Assembly (NCBI GenBank): GCA_040222185.1
Contig: JAVKDP010000079.1
Location: forward strand, 97,136-161,135
From: JAVKDP01 sp040222185
Lineage (GTDB): Bacteria > Bacteroidota > Rhodothermia > Balneolales > Balneolaceae
Direction: 5' to 3'
Length of the DNA stretch: 64,000 nt
A program made the position numbers and the translations under genes. The notes beneath the pieces were generated by a model that did not search any database, was not told the origin of the DNA, and saw only the letters and a program-made list of their open reading frames with translations. Shown here piece by piece: positions 16,591 to 25,235 of the stretch (its first letter is position 1; each line of letters starts with the position of its first letter).

Positions 16591-18486
16591 ATGAAAGTAG
16601 TTAAAGCAGTTTTTTTTACACTGAGCTTATTTATTATTTCCGAATTATCAGTAGCACAAATAAGATCTAGTCAATCTATTCCAGAACTGAAAAAGGAGCT
16701 AGAAACATCAAGCGGTGCAGAACAGGTGAGGATCTTGCATCGCCTCGCAATGATGGAGCGGTTTAGCGATCCTAAAGTAGCAATGGAAAGTTCAGAGAAG
16801 TCGCTAGAACTATCTATAGCTCTAAAAAACGATAGTTTAATAGCTGAAAGTTACTATAGAATAGGTAGCGTTAGCATTTTACAGGGAGACATACCAAGAG
16901 CGGTTGATATGTTGATTGATGCTCAAGTGAGCTTCAACAAAAATGGATACATCAGAAGGGAGATGTCGACACTTAATTCGCTTGGAGCAGTTTATGCAAA
17001 AATGGGGCAGTTTGATAAGGCATCAGAGATATATTTTAAAACACTTAATTATAGCAAAGAGACAAACAATTCAGGCTATGAGGTTTTTACTTTAACCAGG
17101 ATAGGAGTAATTCAAATGAACCTGGGAGAATATAGAAGTGCAAAGCGTTTTTTATCAGATGCAGTCAAAAAAGCTGTTGATAACGATCATTGGGCAGATG
17201 GAACTATGGCACTTACAGAATATGGTAATTTAGAAACTTCATTAGGAGAGAAAGATAGCGCAATAGTGTATTACCAAAGAGCGATCGACTGGTTGAAAGA
17301 GAAGAAAAGTAGTCATGCTATCCCCGCTCTTTTATCGAGTATCGGCAGGTTATATAAAGATGAAAATAAGCTTGAAGAATCATTAAAAGTAACCCAGGAA
17401 GCTATTGCACTTGCTGACTCACTGAATAATCATCTTTTTGTGGTTGATGGGCTAAGGGAGTTGGCCAGTATATATAGTTCAATGGAGGAATACGAGCTAT
17501 CTATAAAAACTATCGAGACTGCATTGGAAAGAATGGGAGAGTCTGAAGCAACTAGTACTCCAAGGATACAAATTCTCAATATGCTGGCCCAAAACTACTT
17601 TCTTATAAACAACCTTGAAAAGGCCATCGAGGTTGCAAGCGAAGCAAGTACTCTTTCTATTGCGAATGGAGAATGGTTGTTGGCAGAATCATCATTGAGT
17701 ATTTTGATTGAACTGGAGATCAAATCCAAAAGACTTTCAGATGTAATTAGCAACCAAAAACAGCTAATGCAGGTACGAGATTCTATTGTAAATGACGAAC
17801 GGCTTAAAAATGTTTTGGAGTTTAATACTCGTTACAAGGTCAGTCAAAAAGAACAAGAGATAGCCCTTTTAGAAGCAGAGAATCAGCAGAAGTCAACTAT
17901 ACAGTTTGCGATGGGGATTGGAGTAGTGCTTATTCTGATAATTGCTTTTCTGATAATAAGAAGTCAATTATTAAAAATTCAACGCAGTAAAATAGAACTA
18001 GAAAATGAAGCTTTAAAAAGGAAGCGATTGGAACAAAACCTGGAGTTCAAAAACAAACAACTTGTAACTCAAAGTTTGAATATAGTTCAAAAGAAAGAGC
18101 TGATGATTGAGATGAAGGATAAGGTAGAAACATTTAGAGAAGAGGGGAATACCAGGGAACTGAATAAGATATCAAACCTTATTGACTATAGTTTTACGTT
18201 GGATAAGGATTGGAATGAGTTCCGAATGCATTTTGAAGAAGTTCATTCTAATTTTTATGGCGTTCTAAAAGAGAATTATGGAGAACTTACTCCAAATGAA
18301 ATGAAACTGTCAGCACTTATTAAGTTGAACCTTAGTATTAAAGAAATGGCGGCAATCCTTGGCATTTCACCCGATAGTGTTAAGAAAGCCCGTTACCGAC
18401 TCCGTAAAAAATTGGAGCTAAATACGGAAGATAATCTTGTAGAATTCATGATAGATCTGGAGAAAAACTCTCTGGAGCTATCGTAG
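16591..18486 (+). CDS. TPR-repeat membrane regulator with LuxR-type HTH
   Basis: A one-component regulator of the Bacteroidota kind. A signal peptide/anchor (residues 1-22) precedes tetratricopeptide repeats over about 30-400 (for example AESYYRIGSVSILQGDIPRA, LNSLGAVYAKMGQFDKASE). A membrane helix follows at about 437-457, then a coiled coil (about 458-520) and a C-terminal LuxR/GerE-like helix-turn-helix (LTPNEMKLSALIKLNLSIKE, ILGISPDSVKKARYRLRKKL). The TPR part should lie outside the inner membrane and the HTH inside. The target genes and the signal are unknown; the divergent HzsA-like gene is one candidate. Confidence 0.85.
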   Translation: MKVVKAVFFTLSLFIISELSVAQIRSSQSIPELKKELETSSGAEQVRILHRLAMMERFSDPKVAMESSEKSLELSIALKNDSLIAESYYRIGSVSILQGDIPRAVDMLIDAQVSFNKNGYIRREMSTLNSLGAVYAKMGQFDKASEIYFKTLNYSKETNNSGYEVFTLTRIGVIQMNLGEYRSAKRFLSDAVKKAVDNDHWADGTMALTEYGNLETSLGEKDSAIVYYQRAIDWLKEKKSSHAIPALLSSIGRLYKDENKLEESLKVTQEAIALADSLNNHLFVVDGLRELASIYSSMEEYELSIKTIETALERMGESEATSTPRIQILNMLAQNYFLINNLEKAIEVASEASTLSIANGEWLLAESSLSILIELEIKSKRLSDVISNQKQLMQVRDSIVNDERLKNVLEFNTRYKVSQKEQEIALLEAENQQKSTIQFAMGIGVVLILIIAFLIIRSQLLKIQRSKIELENEALKRKRLEQNLEFKNKQLVTQSLNIVQKKELMIEMKDKVETFREEGNTRELNKISNLIDYSFTLDKDWNEFRMHFEEVHSNFYGVLKENYGELTPNEMKLSALIKLNLSIKEMAAILGISPDSVKKARYRLRKKLELNTEDNLVEFMIDLEKNSLELS

Positions 18487-18515
18487 TACAATATGGGATA
18501 TTTACTTGATTTCGA

Positions 18516-19385
18516 TTAGCAGGCCGACCTTCTTTTCTTGTCTATATATTCTTGCGGAGGTAAGCCGGTTATTTCTTTAAAATTTCTATTGAAACTCGCT
18601 TTAGAATTAAACCCTGATTCAAGGCCAATAGAAAGGATATTGTAATGAGCGTAATCTTTGGATACCAGGTTCTTTTGAGACTCCCTTACCCTGAATTCAT
18701 TAGTAAATTGGCTGAAGCTTTTATTGGTTGTATCATTTATAAGCCGGGATAAATATCCTGAGGATATACCAAGTTTTTCGGCTATACAGTCTAATGATAA
18801 ATTCGGATTTAGATAAATTTTGTCTTCTTCAAAAAGAGTGATCAGTTTTTTATAGTATTCATTCTCAGTAGTTATCGGAGTTTTAGTACTACTCCTTATG
18901 TCTTTAATTTTTTGAGCACAAATAGTGGCTATTATGGTAAGGGTGTGAAGATCTGTCTCTGAGAAGAAGTTTTTTTTAGGGTGTTCGGAATCAATAATTC
19001 CAAAAAGCTTGTCATTAATAATTATAGGGACACATATTTCAGATTTTCTTTCTTCATCATCTACAATATACCTGGAGTCTTTGCTGGTATCGTTTACTAT
19101 TAGCGGTTTTTTTGTCTCAGCAACATAGCCTACTATTCCTGTACCAAGAGGGATTTCAATCTGGTTATAGATTGTATTACCGGAAGGATTTTTTATGCCA
19201 TAGGCGGCACTTTGTATGAGCATATTCTTTTCGGGATCGAAAACATAGATTACACAATCACAAAAACCTAAACGATAGATAATATTTTTTGTGATGTCCC
19301 AAAGAACTTCTTCAACAGATACTTTATCACTCAGAGTAGTAGTGAAGTAGCTAATCGCTTTTAAAGAATCTAAGTGATCACACAT
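18516..19385 (-). CDS. GAF-AraC transcriptional regulator
   Basis: Residues about 5-165 form a GAF domain (VSVEEVLWDITKNIIYRLGF, GTGIVGYVAETKKPLIVND, ICVPIIINDKLFGIIDSEH), a usual small-molecule or redox sensor. Residues about 185-285 form an AraC-type double helix-turn-helix (SLDCIAEKLGISSGYLSRLI, ILSIGLESGFNSKASFNRNFKE, TGLPPQEY). It has no membrane segment and so acts in the cytoplasm. It is convergent with the TPR-LuxR gene (29 bases apart). No target site was identified. Confidence 0.85.
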   Translation of the reverse strand: MCDHLDSLKAISYFTTTLSDKVSVEEVLWDITKNIIYRLGFCDCVIYVFDPEKNMLIQSAAYGIKNPSGNTIYNQIEIPLGTGIVGYVAETKKPLIVNDTSKDSRYIVDDEERKSEICVPIIINDKLFGIIDSEHPKKNFFSETDLHTLTIIATICAQKIKDIRSSTKTPITTENEYYKKLITLFEEDKIYLNPNLSLDCIAEKLGISSGYLSRLINDTTNKSFSQFTNEFRVRESQKNLVSKDYAHYNILSIGLESGFNSKASFNRNFKEITGLPPQEYIDKKRRSAC

Positions 19386-19561
19386 AACTTATTCTTTTTG
19401 ATTATAAAATCTTGTTCTTTCTTTAAGGGGTCTATTTCGAAGAAAGAGATTTAAATTTGAGATGAATCAACTTTTAGTACATCATTTTTCTGATATTAAA
19501 CTAGCTTATAGGATGCTTAAAAATGAGAATGTCCACCTGATGTCCTCTTATCACTTAGCAT

Positions 19562-19672
19562 ATGTGCCATTGGAGTAGAGTTAGCGGTAATAGAAGAGCG
19601 CTGAAAGAAAGATTGTACGATCAAAAATACGCTTACTTTATGAACAAGCGATTAATTGAACGAGGAAATTAA
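19562..19672 (+). CDS. possible small basic protein, 36 residues
   Basis: ATG 19562 to TAA 19672 encodes a basic peptide of 36 residues whose second half reads KERLYDQKYAYFMNKRLIE. The stop is 12 bases before a strong hairpin, which would end this transcript as well as that of the haemoglobin gene on the other strand. The composition looks protein-like, but there is no ribosome-binding site or known family; it may equally be the remnant of a larger gene. Confidence 0.2.
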   Translation: MCHWSRVSGNRRALKERLYDQKYAYFMNKRLIERGN

Positions 19673-19684
19673 ATAAAATAGAAA

Positions 19685-19709
19685 GACCCAAGTTTATCCA
19701 ACTTGGGTC
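19685..19709. terminator. hairpin terminator, bidirectional
   Basis: GACCCAAGTT, loop TATCC, AACTTGGGTC: a perfect 10-base stem. On the minus strand it follows the stop of the haemoglobin gene by 30 bases and leads into TTTCTATTTT. Confidence 0.75.
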
Positions 19710-19738
19710 TGTTTGCTTAGGGGTACAAAATTAGGTTT

Positions 19739-20110
19739 TTATAAACCTAATACGTCTTTTTTTGTGCTGGCTGCAATCGAAGCAGCCTCTTCAATTAGTT
19801 CAGGGTCAACATTTAGTTCTTTAAGAGTATCTCCTAAATGTTCCATTACAGCATTGAAGTGGACTTCTGTTAATGCCATGTGTGCATGCGCTTCTCTCAT
19901 GTTTTTACCTGTATAATTGGTAGGTGCTCCAAAAGCGAATGCTAAGAAGGCTTTTTGTTTTTTTGCCTGAGAAGCCATTTCTGTATGCCTGAAAAACTCA
20001 CTGATTCTATCATCGGCTAGCACTTTTTCGTAAAAGATATCAACTGCTGCATTTACTGCATCCATTCCACCTAATAGAGTAAAAAGAGTTTCGTTTTGAG
20101 TAGTTTTCAT
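19739..20110 (-). CDS. glbN: group 1 truncated haemoglobin
   Basis: A 123-residue 2-on-2 globin of the TrHb1 class. LFTLLGGMDAVNAAVDIFYEKV is the N-terminal family block, and MREAHAHM carries the proximal haem ligand, H75; HFNAVMEHLGDTL follows as in GlbN. Such globins bind O2 and NO; nitric oxide dioxygenation or nitrosative-stress protection is the usual role. The presence of a nitrous oxide reductase cluster elsewhere in the window makes exposure to nitrogen oxides plausible, but the two loci share no visible regulatory motif. Monocistronic, closed by a hairpin. Confidence 0.88.
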   Translation of the reverse strand: MKTTQNETLFTLLGGMDAVNAAVDIFYEKVLADDRISEFFRHTEMASQAKKQKAFLAFAFGAPTNYTGKNMREAHAHMALTEVHFNAVMEHLGDTLKELNVDPELIEEAASIAASTKKDVLGL

Positions 20111-20137
20111 AATGATCCTAAGAATAATTAATGGAAA

Positions 20138-20179
20138 GCACAGATTTTCAAATGGACGAATCTATATGAAAACCTGTGC
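20138..20179 (-). terminator. hairpin terminator of the propeller protein gene
   Basis: On the minus strand GCACAGGTTTTCA pairs with TGAAAATCTGTGC: a 13-base stem with one G-T pair, starting 11 bases after the stop codon at 20190. Confidence 0.6.
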
Positions 20180-20189
20180 CAGGTAAGAG

Positions 20190-22652
20190 TTATTTAATGA
20201 GCAGCATTTTTCTTGAAATGCTTTTAGAGGGAGTATTTAACTGGTAGATATAAACACCGCTTGGTAAGTGTGAAGCATTAAAAATAAGTGTATGAGTACC
20301 GCTAGTTAGTTTCCCATTTACTAATACAGCGACCTCTTGGCCTAGGATGTTAAAAACACTTAGAGTAACAAGGCCGGTTTCGCGAAGTTCAAAACTTATA
20401 TTAGTAGATGGATTAAAAGGATTCGGATAGTTTTGATTTAACGAAATTCTTTTAAAATCACCGTACTCGTCTTCATTAGAAACAAGAGTCTCAGTTAAGT
20501 CCCAAACAGCAATGCCACTGGATATTTTACCACCTGCCAGGTCAAAACGTCCGCCTACAAATAGTTCATCTCCTATTGTTTCTATATCATAAACATGGGA
20601 AGTGGTAGTTGAAGCCCTTTTAATGCCAGAGCCAAAAGGTTCCCACTTCAAGCTGTCTCCCCAGACCGATATACCATTCAAAGGTGGAACTTTTAACCCT
20701 ATAATAACACCCTTAAAATTCTCTTTGGTGAATTCTCCACCAGCATATAGTTTATCATCATAAATATGTAATGCCTGGACACGATCATCTAAACCTTTTC
20801 CGAATGTGTTCCATTTTCCGTTTCCGGGAACCCATTCTACAATATTCGATGCCTCCCCATCCGCTGAGTGTTCAAATTCTCCACCAATAATAACAGAAGA
20901 ATCTGTAGTTGCTAAAGCGTACACTGATCCATCTACACCATCACCCAGGTTTTCCCAAACAGATCCATTCCATGAAGCGATATGGCTGGCAATAACGAGG
21001 CCCGCCTCATTAAAGCTTCCACCTACAAATAGTTTGCCATCAAACTCTACCATAGCACGCACAGAACCATTTACTCCGTTTCCGAGACTGTTCCAGTTTT
21101 CACCATCCCAGACAGCTATTTTATTAACCTCGGAGCCATCAGCATCGTTAAAATTACCACCGGCATAAATGTTATTTCCAACCTTTAAAAGAGTTAAAAT
21201 TGAACTACTTGTGCCTTCTTTGAGTGCAGACCATTGCTCTGTACTTTTATTCCATACAGCAATTCTGTTTGCTTCTATACCACCGATAGAAGTAAAACTT
21301 CCAGCAACATATACAAGATCACCATCAACAAGAATGTCATTGACAGTACCGTTAGGTTCTTCACCAAAGCTTTCCCAGGTGGAACCATTCCATTTTGCAA
21401 ACCTGGAAATAGAAGAAGATCCGATCCCTGTAAAACTTCCACCTACATAGTAGTCAGCTCCGTCTTGCTCTATGCTTTGTAGATTTCCACTAACTCCCTT
21501 AAAAGTTTCCTGAGTCCCAAATCTTTCCCAGTTTAAATCGTTGGTTAGCGAAGCAATATTATTTAGTAAAAGTTCATCTACACTATTAAAGTATCCACCT
21601 ACGATCCAATTACCATCAAAGTTTGTAGCACTATACAGAGATTCAAAAGTATTTAATTCGTTGGCAGGAATATCCCATGAACTACCATTCCATATGGCAA
21701 AACCACTGGTTTCTAATATTCCTATTTGAGTAAAATAACCAGCAATTACAAGTTCTGAAGCTGTTCCTTCAATATCGTAGACGGTATTATTTGGCTCAAC
21801 TGGGAATGAACTCCAGGCTTCGTCCGTCCAAATACCTAAATAGTTGAAGTCTATACCATTTAACTGGCTGAAACTGCCTCCAACTATAACTGAGTCTCCA
21901 ACGAAATGTATATCGTAGATATCGCCATCTGAGCCACCTCCAAAGTTATTCCATTCAGATCCGGTCCAAATAGCCAGGTTGCTAACGGGAACTTCATTAG
22001 CAGCAGTAAAATCACCACCTACATATAACTGGCCTCCATTACGTTTTAATACATTAACCTCTCCATTTACTCCTCCCTGGAAAGAGTTCCAGCCTTCTCC
22101 ATCCCAAACAGCAATATGATTATAAGAAGCCTCGTCAATGCTGGTGAAGTCTCCGCCAACGTAAACATTGCTGCCTACGGTAACTACAGTATTGATTTGG
22201 TTACTAAAGTTTCCAGGTAAACTGGTCCATTCCTCGTCAACAATATTCCATATTGCAATATTACTTGCGGGTTCATCACCTGCAGTTTCAAATTCTCCTA
22301 CTACATACAGGTTTTCTCCATCTAGATGAAGTGCATATCCTTCTGCAGGTGAAGTATCTTCATATCTAAGACCTTCTCCCAATGCTTCCCATGTTCCATT
22401 ATTCCAAAAGGCAATGCTATTTGCAGCAACACCATCAATAGAGCTGAAGTACCCAGTGATAAATACCCCATATGGAGTTTCTACTAAATCGTCTACGTAA
22501 GCATAGGTTGAAGAAAAGACCCCTGGAACAGTAAAACCTGAACTCCAGAACTCATCATCTGCGTGTTGTGCCTTAATATTATTAGTAATTAGAATTGAGA
22601 AGAATGCAATAGCACATAGTTTGATCGTATAAATGTATACTCTTGATTTCAT
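20190..22652 (-). CDS. secreted repeat propeller protein with type IX sorting tail
   Basis: An exported protein built of about 14 copies of a ~55-residue repeat of the form (N/S)xIAVWxGxxWxxxGxG ... LYVGGxFT, the pattern of the kelch/delta-60-like beta-propeller proteins of this phylum. The signal peptide ends IKAQ. I chose ATG 22652 because it begins directly with MKSRVYIY and the signal; the longer frame from 22694 adds 14 residues of no known use. The last ~80 residues, from NYPNPFNPST to RKMLLIK, are a type A type IX sorting domain, so the protein should reach the cell surface. No catalytic motif was seen; adhesion or glycan binding is possible. Confidence 0.8.
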   Translation of the reverse strand: MKSRVYIYTIKLCAIAFFSILITNNIKAQHADDEFWSSGFTVPGVFSSTYAYVDDLVETPYGVFITGYFSSIDGVAANSIAFWNNGTWEALGEGLRYEDTSPAEGYALHLDGENLYVVGEFETAGDEPASNIAIWNIVDEEWTSLPGNFSNQINTVVTVGSNVYVGGDFTSIDEASYNHIAVWDGEGWNSFQGGVNGEVNVLKRNGGQLYVGGDFTAANEVPVSNLAIWTGSEWNNFGGGSDGDIYDIHFVGDSVIVGGSFSQLNGIDFNYLGIWTDEAWSSFPVEPNNTVYDIEGTASELVIAGYFTQIGILETSGFAIWNGSSWDIPANELNTFESLYSATNFDGNWIVGGYFNSVDELLLNNIASLTNDLNWERFGTQETFKGVSGNLQSIEQDGADYYVGGSFTGIGSSSISRFAKWNGSTWESFGEEPNGTVNDILVDGDLVYVAGSFTSIGGIEANRIAVWNKSTEQWSALKEGTSSSILTLLKVGNNIYAGGNFNDADGSEVNKIAVWDGENWNSLGNGVNGSVRAMVEFDGKLFVGGSFNEAGLVIASHIASWNGSVWENLGDGVDGSVYALATTDSSVIIGGEFEHSADGEASNIVEWVPGNGKWNTFGKGLDDRVQALHIYDDKLYAGGEFTKENFKGVIIGLKVPPLNGISVWGDSLKWEPFGSGIKRASTTTSHVYDIETIGDELFVGGRFDLAGGKISSGIAVWDLTETLVSNEDEYGDFKRISLNQNYPNPFNPSTNISFELRETGLVTLSVFNILGQEVAVLVNGKLTSGTHTLIFNASHLPSGVYIYQLNTPSKSISRKMLLIK

Positions 22653-22865
22653 AAAGATTAATTTTTGGTTTAGGAGAGCAACTACAAATCTCAAAAAACT
22701 TCATTCTGATGATGAAAATATTTTGAGACCCAACTTCAGTTGTAATCTTTACCCTCTTATTACTTTTTAAGAGCGAAAAAAGTAATCAGCATTTTACTTT
22801 TGGTAGTCCAAGAACTTAAACTCAACAAGAATTGAGACCATTTCCTTATGAAAAAGAGAGGTAAA

Positions 22866-22903
22866 CCTACTCTAAAGTACTCCTAGAAGGTTTTTAGAGT
22901 AGG
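22866..22903 (-). terminator. hairpin terminator
   Basis: CCTACTCTAAA and TTTAGAGTAGG form a perfect 11-base stem around a 16-base loop. It lies 16 bases after the stop of the BP74-like lipoprotein gene on the minus strand and is followed there by TTTACCTCTCTTTTTC. Confidence 0.6.
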
Positions 22904-22918
22904 CTTAAGCAGAGTTTA

Positions 22919-23407
22919 TTATAGAGAGGAAGGACTCACTTCTGCGATAACAGTATAATTCCAGAATCCAATAAACCCATGGTCAGTTTCACCGGAAGTA
23001 TTTAAAAACCACCTTTCCAGGTCTTCTTCGATGTAACCCGGCCAGCCATCCAGTATCTCTATAGTATTAAAACTAAAGCTTTCGAACGATTCTACTCTCC
23101 ATGACCAAACAACATTCTTATCCAGGTCTTTATTTAGATACTCTTCATTTCCCGTTTGTTTCACAATCCTAGCAACCACTATTCTATCTGTGATTGTACT
23201 TGGGTCTTCAATCAGAGCTCTTGCATGTGCAATATGGTCCGGATCAGTCAGGCTGATAATAAAAGAATCACCACGTACATGTTCTGATTCTCCAACTTTG
23301 AAATAAACAGACTCCGGTTCGGTAATATCTTCAAATGAATTAGTTTTACAGTTTACGCCTGCAAAGGCGAGAATTAATAGAGATGCGAATAGGTTAAATA
23401 CTTTCAT
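22919..23407 (-). CDS. lipoprotein with BP74-like domain
   Basis: A 162-residue lipoprotein (signal ends AGVNC, Cys at residue 20). Residues about 33-158 follow the pattern of the BP74 N-terminal domain, first described in a Dictyostelium calmodulin-binding protein: YFKVGESEHVRGDSFIISLTD, HIAHARALI, RIVVARIV, WSWRVESFESFSF, EILDGWPGYIEEDLERWF and a closing aromatic-rich strand. The role of the domain in bacteria is not known; many such proteins are small and secreted. It stands alone, with a terminator behind it and a 140-base gap in front. Confidence 0.65.
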   Translation of the reverse strand: MKVFNLFASLLILAFAGVNCKTNSFEDITEPESVYFKVGESEHVRGDSFIISLTDPDHIAHARALIEDPSTITDRIVVARIVKQTGNEEYLNKDLDKNVVWSWRVESFESFSFNTIEILDGWPGYIEEDLERWFLNTSGETDHGFIGFWNYTVIAEVSPSSL

Positions 23408-23547
23408 ACTGGTAGAATTTTATGAGTTAAAGATAAAGTTTTATTGCTCTTCTAACTTGTAATTACCCATTGAAGTATATTAAAAAAGGGATGTTTACCT
23501 ATTGTCAACCTTGAAAATAGAAGTGAATTGATGAATAATAATCAGAG

Positions 23548-24225
23548 CTATAGGTCGAGATGGCCAATGCTATATGAGGCGCCATTTTTCCGGATTTCTG
23601 CTTCAATAGTATTGAAGTGTTTAGGGAGAACTTCGTTACTCAAAGTTCCGTTCTCCAGGTAATAAACAGAATCACAGGTTTCACTAACAATAGAAAGGAT
23701 GTGGGACGTCATCAGGACGATTTTACCAGATTCTTTTAGTTGTTGAATCAGGTCTTTAATTAAAATATTACTTAACAGGTCGATGCCATTAAAAGGCTCG
23801 TCCAGAATTACTACCTCGTTTTTTTGAAGCAAAACTCCTGATAATGCGAGTTTCTTTTTCATCCCTGTGGAATAAGTATCCACATATTTATTTACCGGAA
23901 GATCGAATATGTTCCATTTCTCAAGTTCAAATTCTTTAAGCTTTCTAGCTTGTCCCATCAATCTTAAGTATTCTAGCCCCGTCATTTTCGATATAAAATG
24001 AGGATCAGTAGGCAGAAAACCAGTCGTACTTTTAAGATCAGTACCTGAGTAGGTAATGGTACCCGTATAGCTCTCCAAGCCTGCAATACACTTAAGCAAT
24101 GTAGTTTTTCCGGAGCCATTTTTCCCAATTATACCATACACATGACCGCTATTAAAACTGACAGAGATATCATCTAATACTTTGGTTGAACCATATGATT
24201 TACTAAGCGACTGTACGGTTATCAT
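23548..24225 (-). CDS. ABC transporter ATP-binding protein
   Basis: A 225-residue ATPase with Walker A GIIGKNGSGKTT, a short helical part, signature YSTGMKKKLAL (a variant of LSGGQ), Walker B VVILDEPFNGID and the switch His in MTSHIL. It overlaps the stop of the preceding membrane gene by 4 bases and must be its partner. The combination is a small exporter of unknown cargo. It is a different pair from the LytTR-linked one at 9.4-11 kb. Confidence 0.88.
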   Translation of the reverse strand: MITVQSLSKSYGSTKVLDDISVSFNSGHVYGIIGKNGSGKTTLLKCIAGLESYTGTITYSGTDLKSTTGFLPTDPHFISKMTGLEYLRLMGQARKLKEFELEKWNIFDLPVNKYVDTYSTGMKKKLALSGVLLQKNEVVILDEPFNGIDLLSNILIKDLIQQLKESGKIVLMTSHILSIVSETCDSVYYLENGTLSNEVLPKHFNTIEAEIRKNGASYSIGHLDL

Positions 24226-25115
24226 TTCAATATCAGTTTCAGTTTATTTCTTGATCTCAAATACAGGAATGGAATAATGAAAATCAGCAAGTATGGAAAA
24301 ACCAGGCTGAACGTAATTATAAGACCATGAACCAGGCTGCTTTCAGATGGAAATGTGGCATACTTTCCAAGCAAGGATGTAACTACAAGGGTTATCCCTA
24401 AAAGCTCAATTAGTAGTACCAGGTATAGATTCTCCGGAAAGAAAACTATTAATGGCAATGCCAACCCGACTGTAAATAATAGACTAAAAGAAATTGCAGT
24501 AGCTACTTTGGAAAGAATGAAAGAGTTTGCTGTCATCGAATGTATCCAGACAAAGAAAGTGTCCTCTTGTAAGGAATAGAAAGTAATCATGATCAGGAAT
24601 AAGACAACTAATGTTGAAATAGCCAGATTAAAGTTCTGAATATAAATGGCTACAAACCCAGTGGTATAGCTTAGTATGATTAGCAATACAGCTTTTCTAA
24701 AACCAATCGCAAACTCAAAAGGTCTTTTTGAAAATGGAGTGGGAAGAGCAAATCCACTTTTAAAAGAATGCGTGAATAGGGACAAAGCAATTGATAAAGC
24801 CATAAGGCCGAAGGCGAAAAAGTAAAACCCAAATGCCATAAAAAAAATAGCGAATGGAACAGCAAGAAAGATATTTTCAAGAACCCGAACGATTCGGTAG
24901 TCAGAGTCTTTGAAGCAGCCCTTCAGAAAATTATTCCTTGAGGATTCATTCAGGACATTTAGAAAAATAACAGCTACCAGCAAGTACAAATACGGCCCAT
25001 AATCCTCTTTTTGAATAATCAGGTGTGAAGCGACTACAAACAAAAAAATTGTTATTCCACTTCCCAAAACCGGGTTAATACCAGCTTCCTCGAAAGCTCG
25101 GAATACTCGTTTCAT
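24222..25115 (-). CDS. ABC exporter membrane subunit
   Basis: A protein of about 300 residues with some eight membrane helices, no soluble domain and a basic C-terminal end (LRSRNKLKLILK). It pairs with the ATPase gene through a 4-base overlap. In-frame ATGs exist at 25178, 25139 and 25115; I prefer 25115 (MKRVFRAFEEAG) because a short amphipathic segment right before the first helix is usual for these subunits and it leaves room for two divergent promoters. The choice is not secure. Substrate unknown. Confidence 0.7.
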   Translation of the reverse strand: MKRVFRAFEEAGINPVLGSGITIFLFVVASHLIIQKEDYGPYLYLLVAVIFLNVLNESSRNNFLKGCFKDSDYRIVRVLENIFLAVPFAIFFMAFGFYFFAFGLMALSIALSLFTHSFKSGFALPTPFSKRPFEFAIGFRKAVLLIILSYTTGFVAIYIQNFNLAISTLVVLFLIMITFYSLQEDTFFVWIHSMTANSFILSKVATAISFSLLFTVGLALPLIVFFPENLYLVLLIELLGITLVVTSLLGKYATFPSESSLVHGLIITFSLVFPYLLIFIIPFLYLRSRNKLKLILK

Positions 25116-25235
25116 CTGAAGTTGGAAATAGTAAGTCATGAAATAGTAATCAGTAAAACTTTTATCAGCAGTTTGCAATCAAGAGAAAGTTGCCGACATT
25201 TGAAGCAACTTACTCAATTCAAAAATAATTGCGGA

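Larger units (their letters stand above)
19386..19738. other. intergenic region with one small open frame and a terminator
   Basis: A 353-base stretch. It holds a possible 36-codon frame (19562-19672, plus strand) and a hairpin terminator (19685-19709) that serves the haemoglobin gene. The rest should contain the promoter of the GAF-AraC gene; no clear consensus was seen. Confidence 0.4.

Noticed and set aside
25122..25235. N-terminal extension of the kelch lipoprotein
   Set aside because: A complete lipoprotein signal starts at 25236; the extension would bury it and overlaps the divergent gene.
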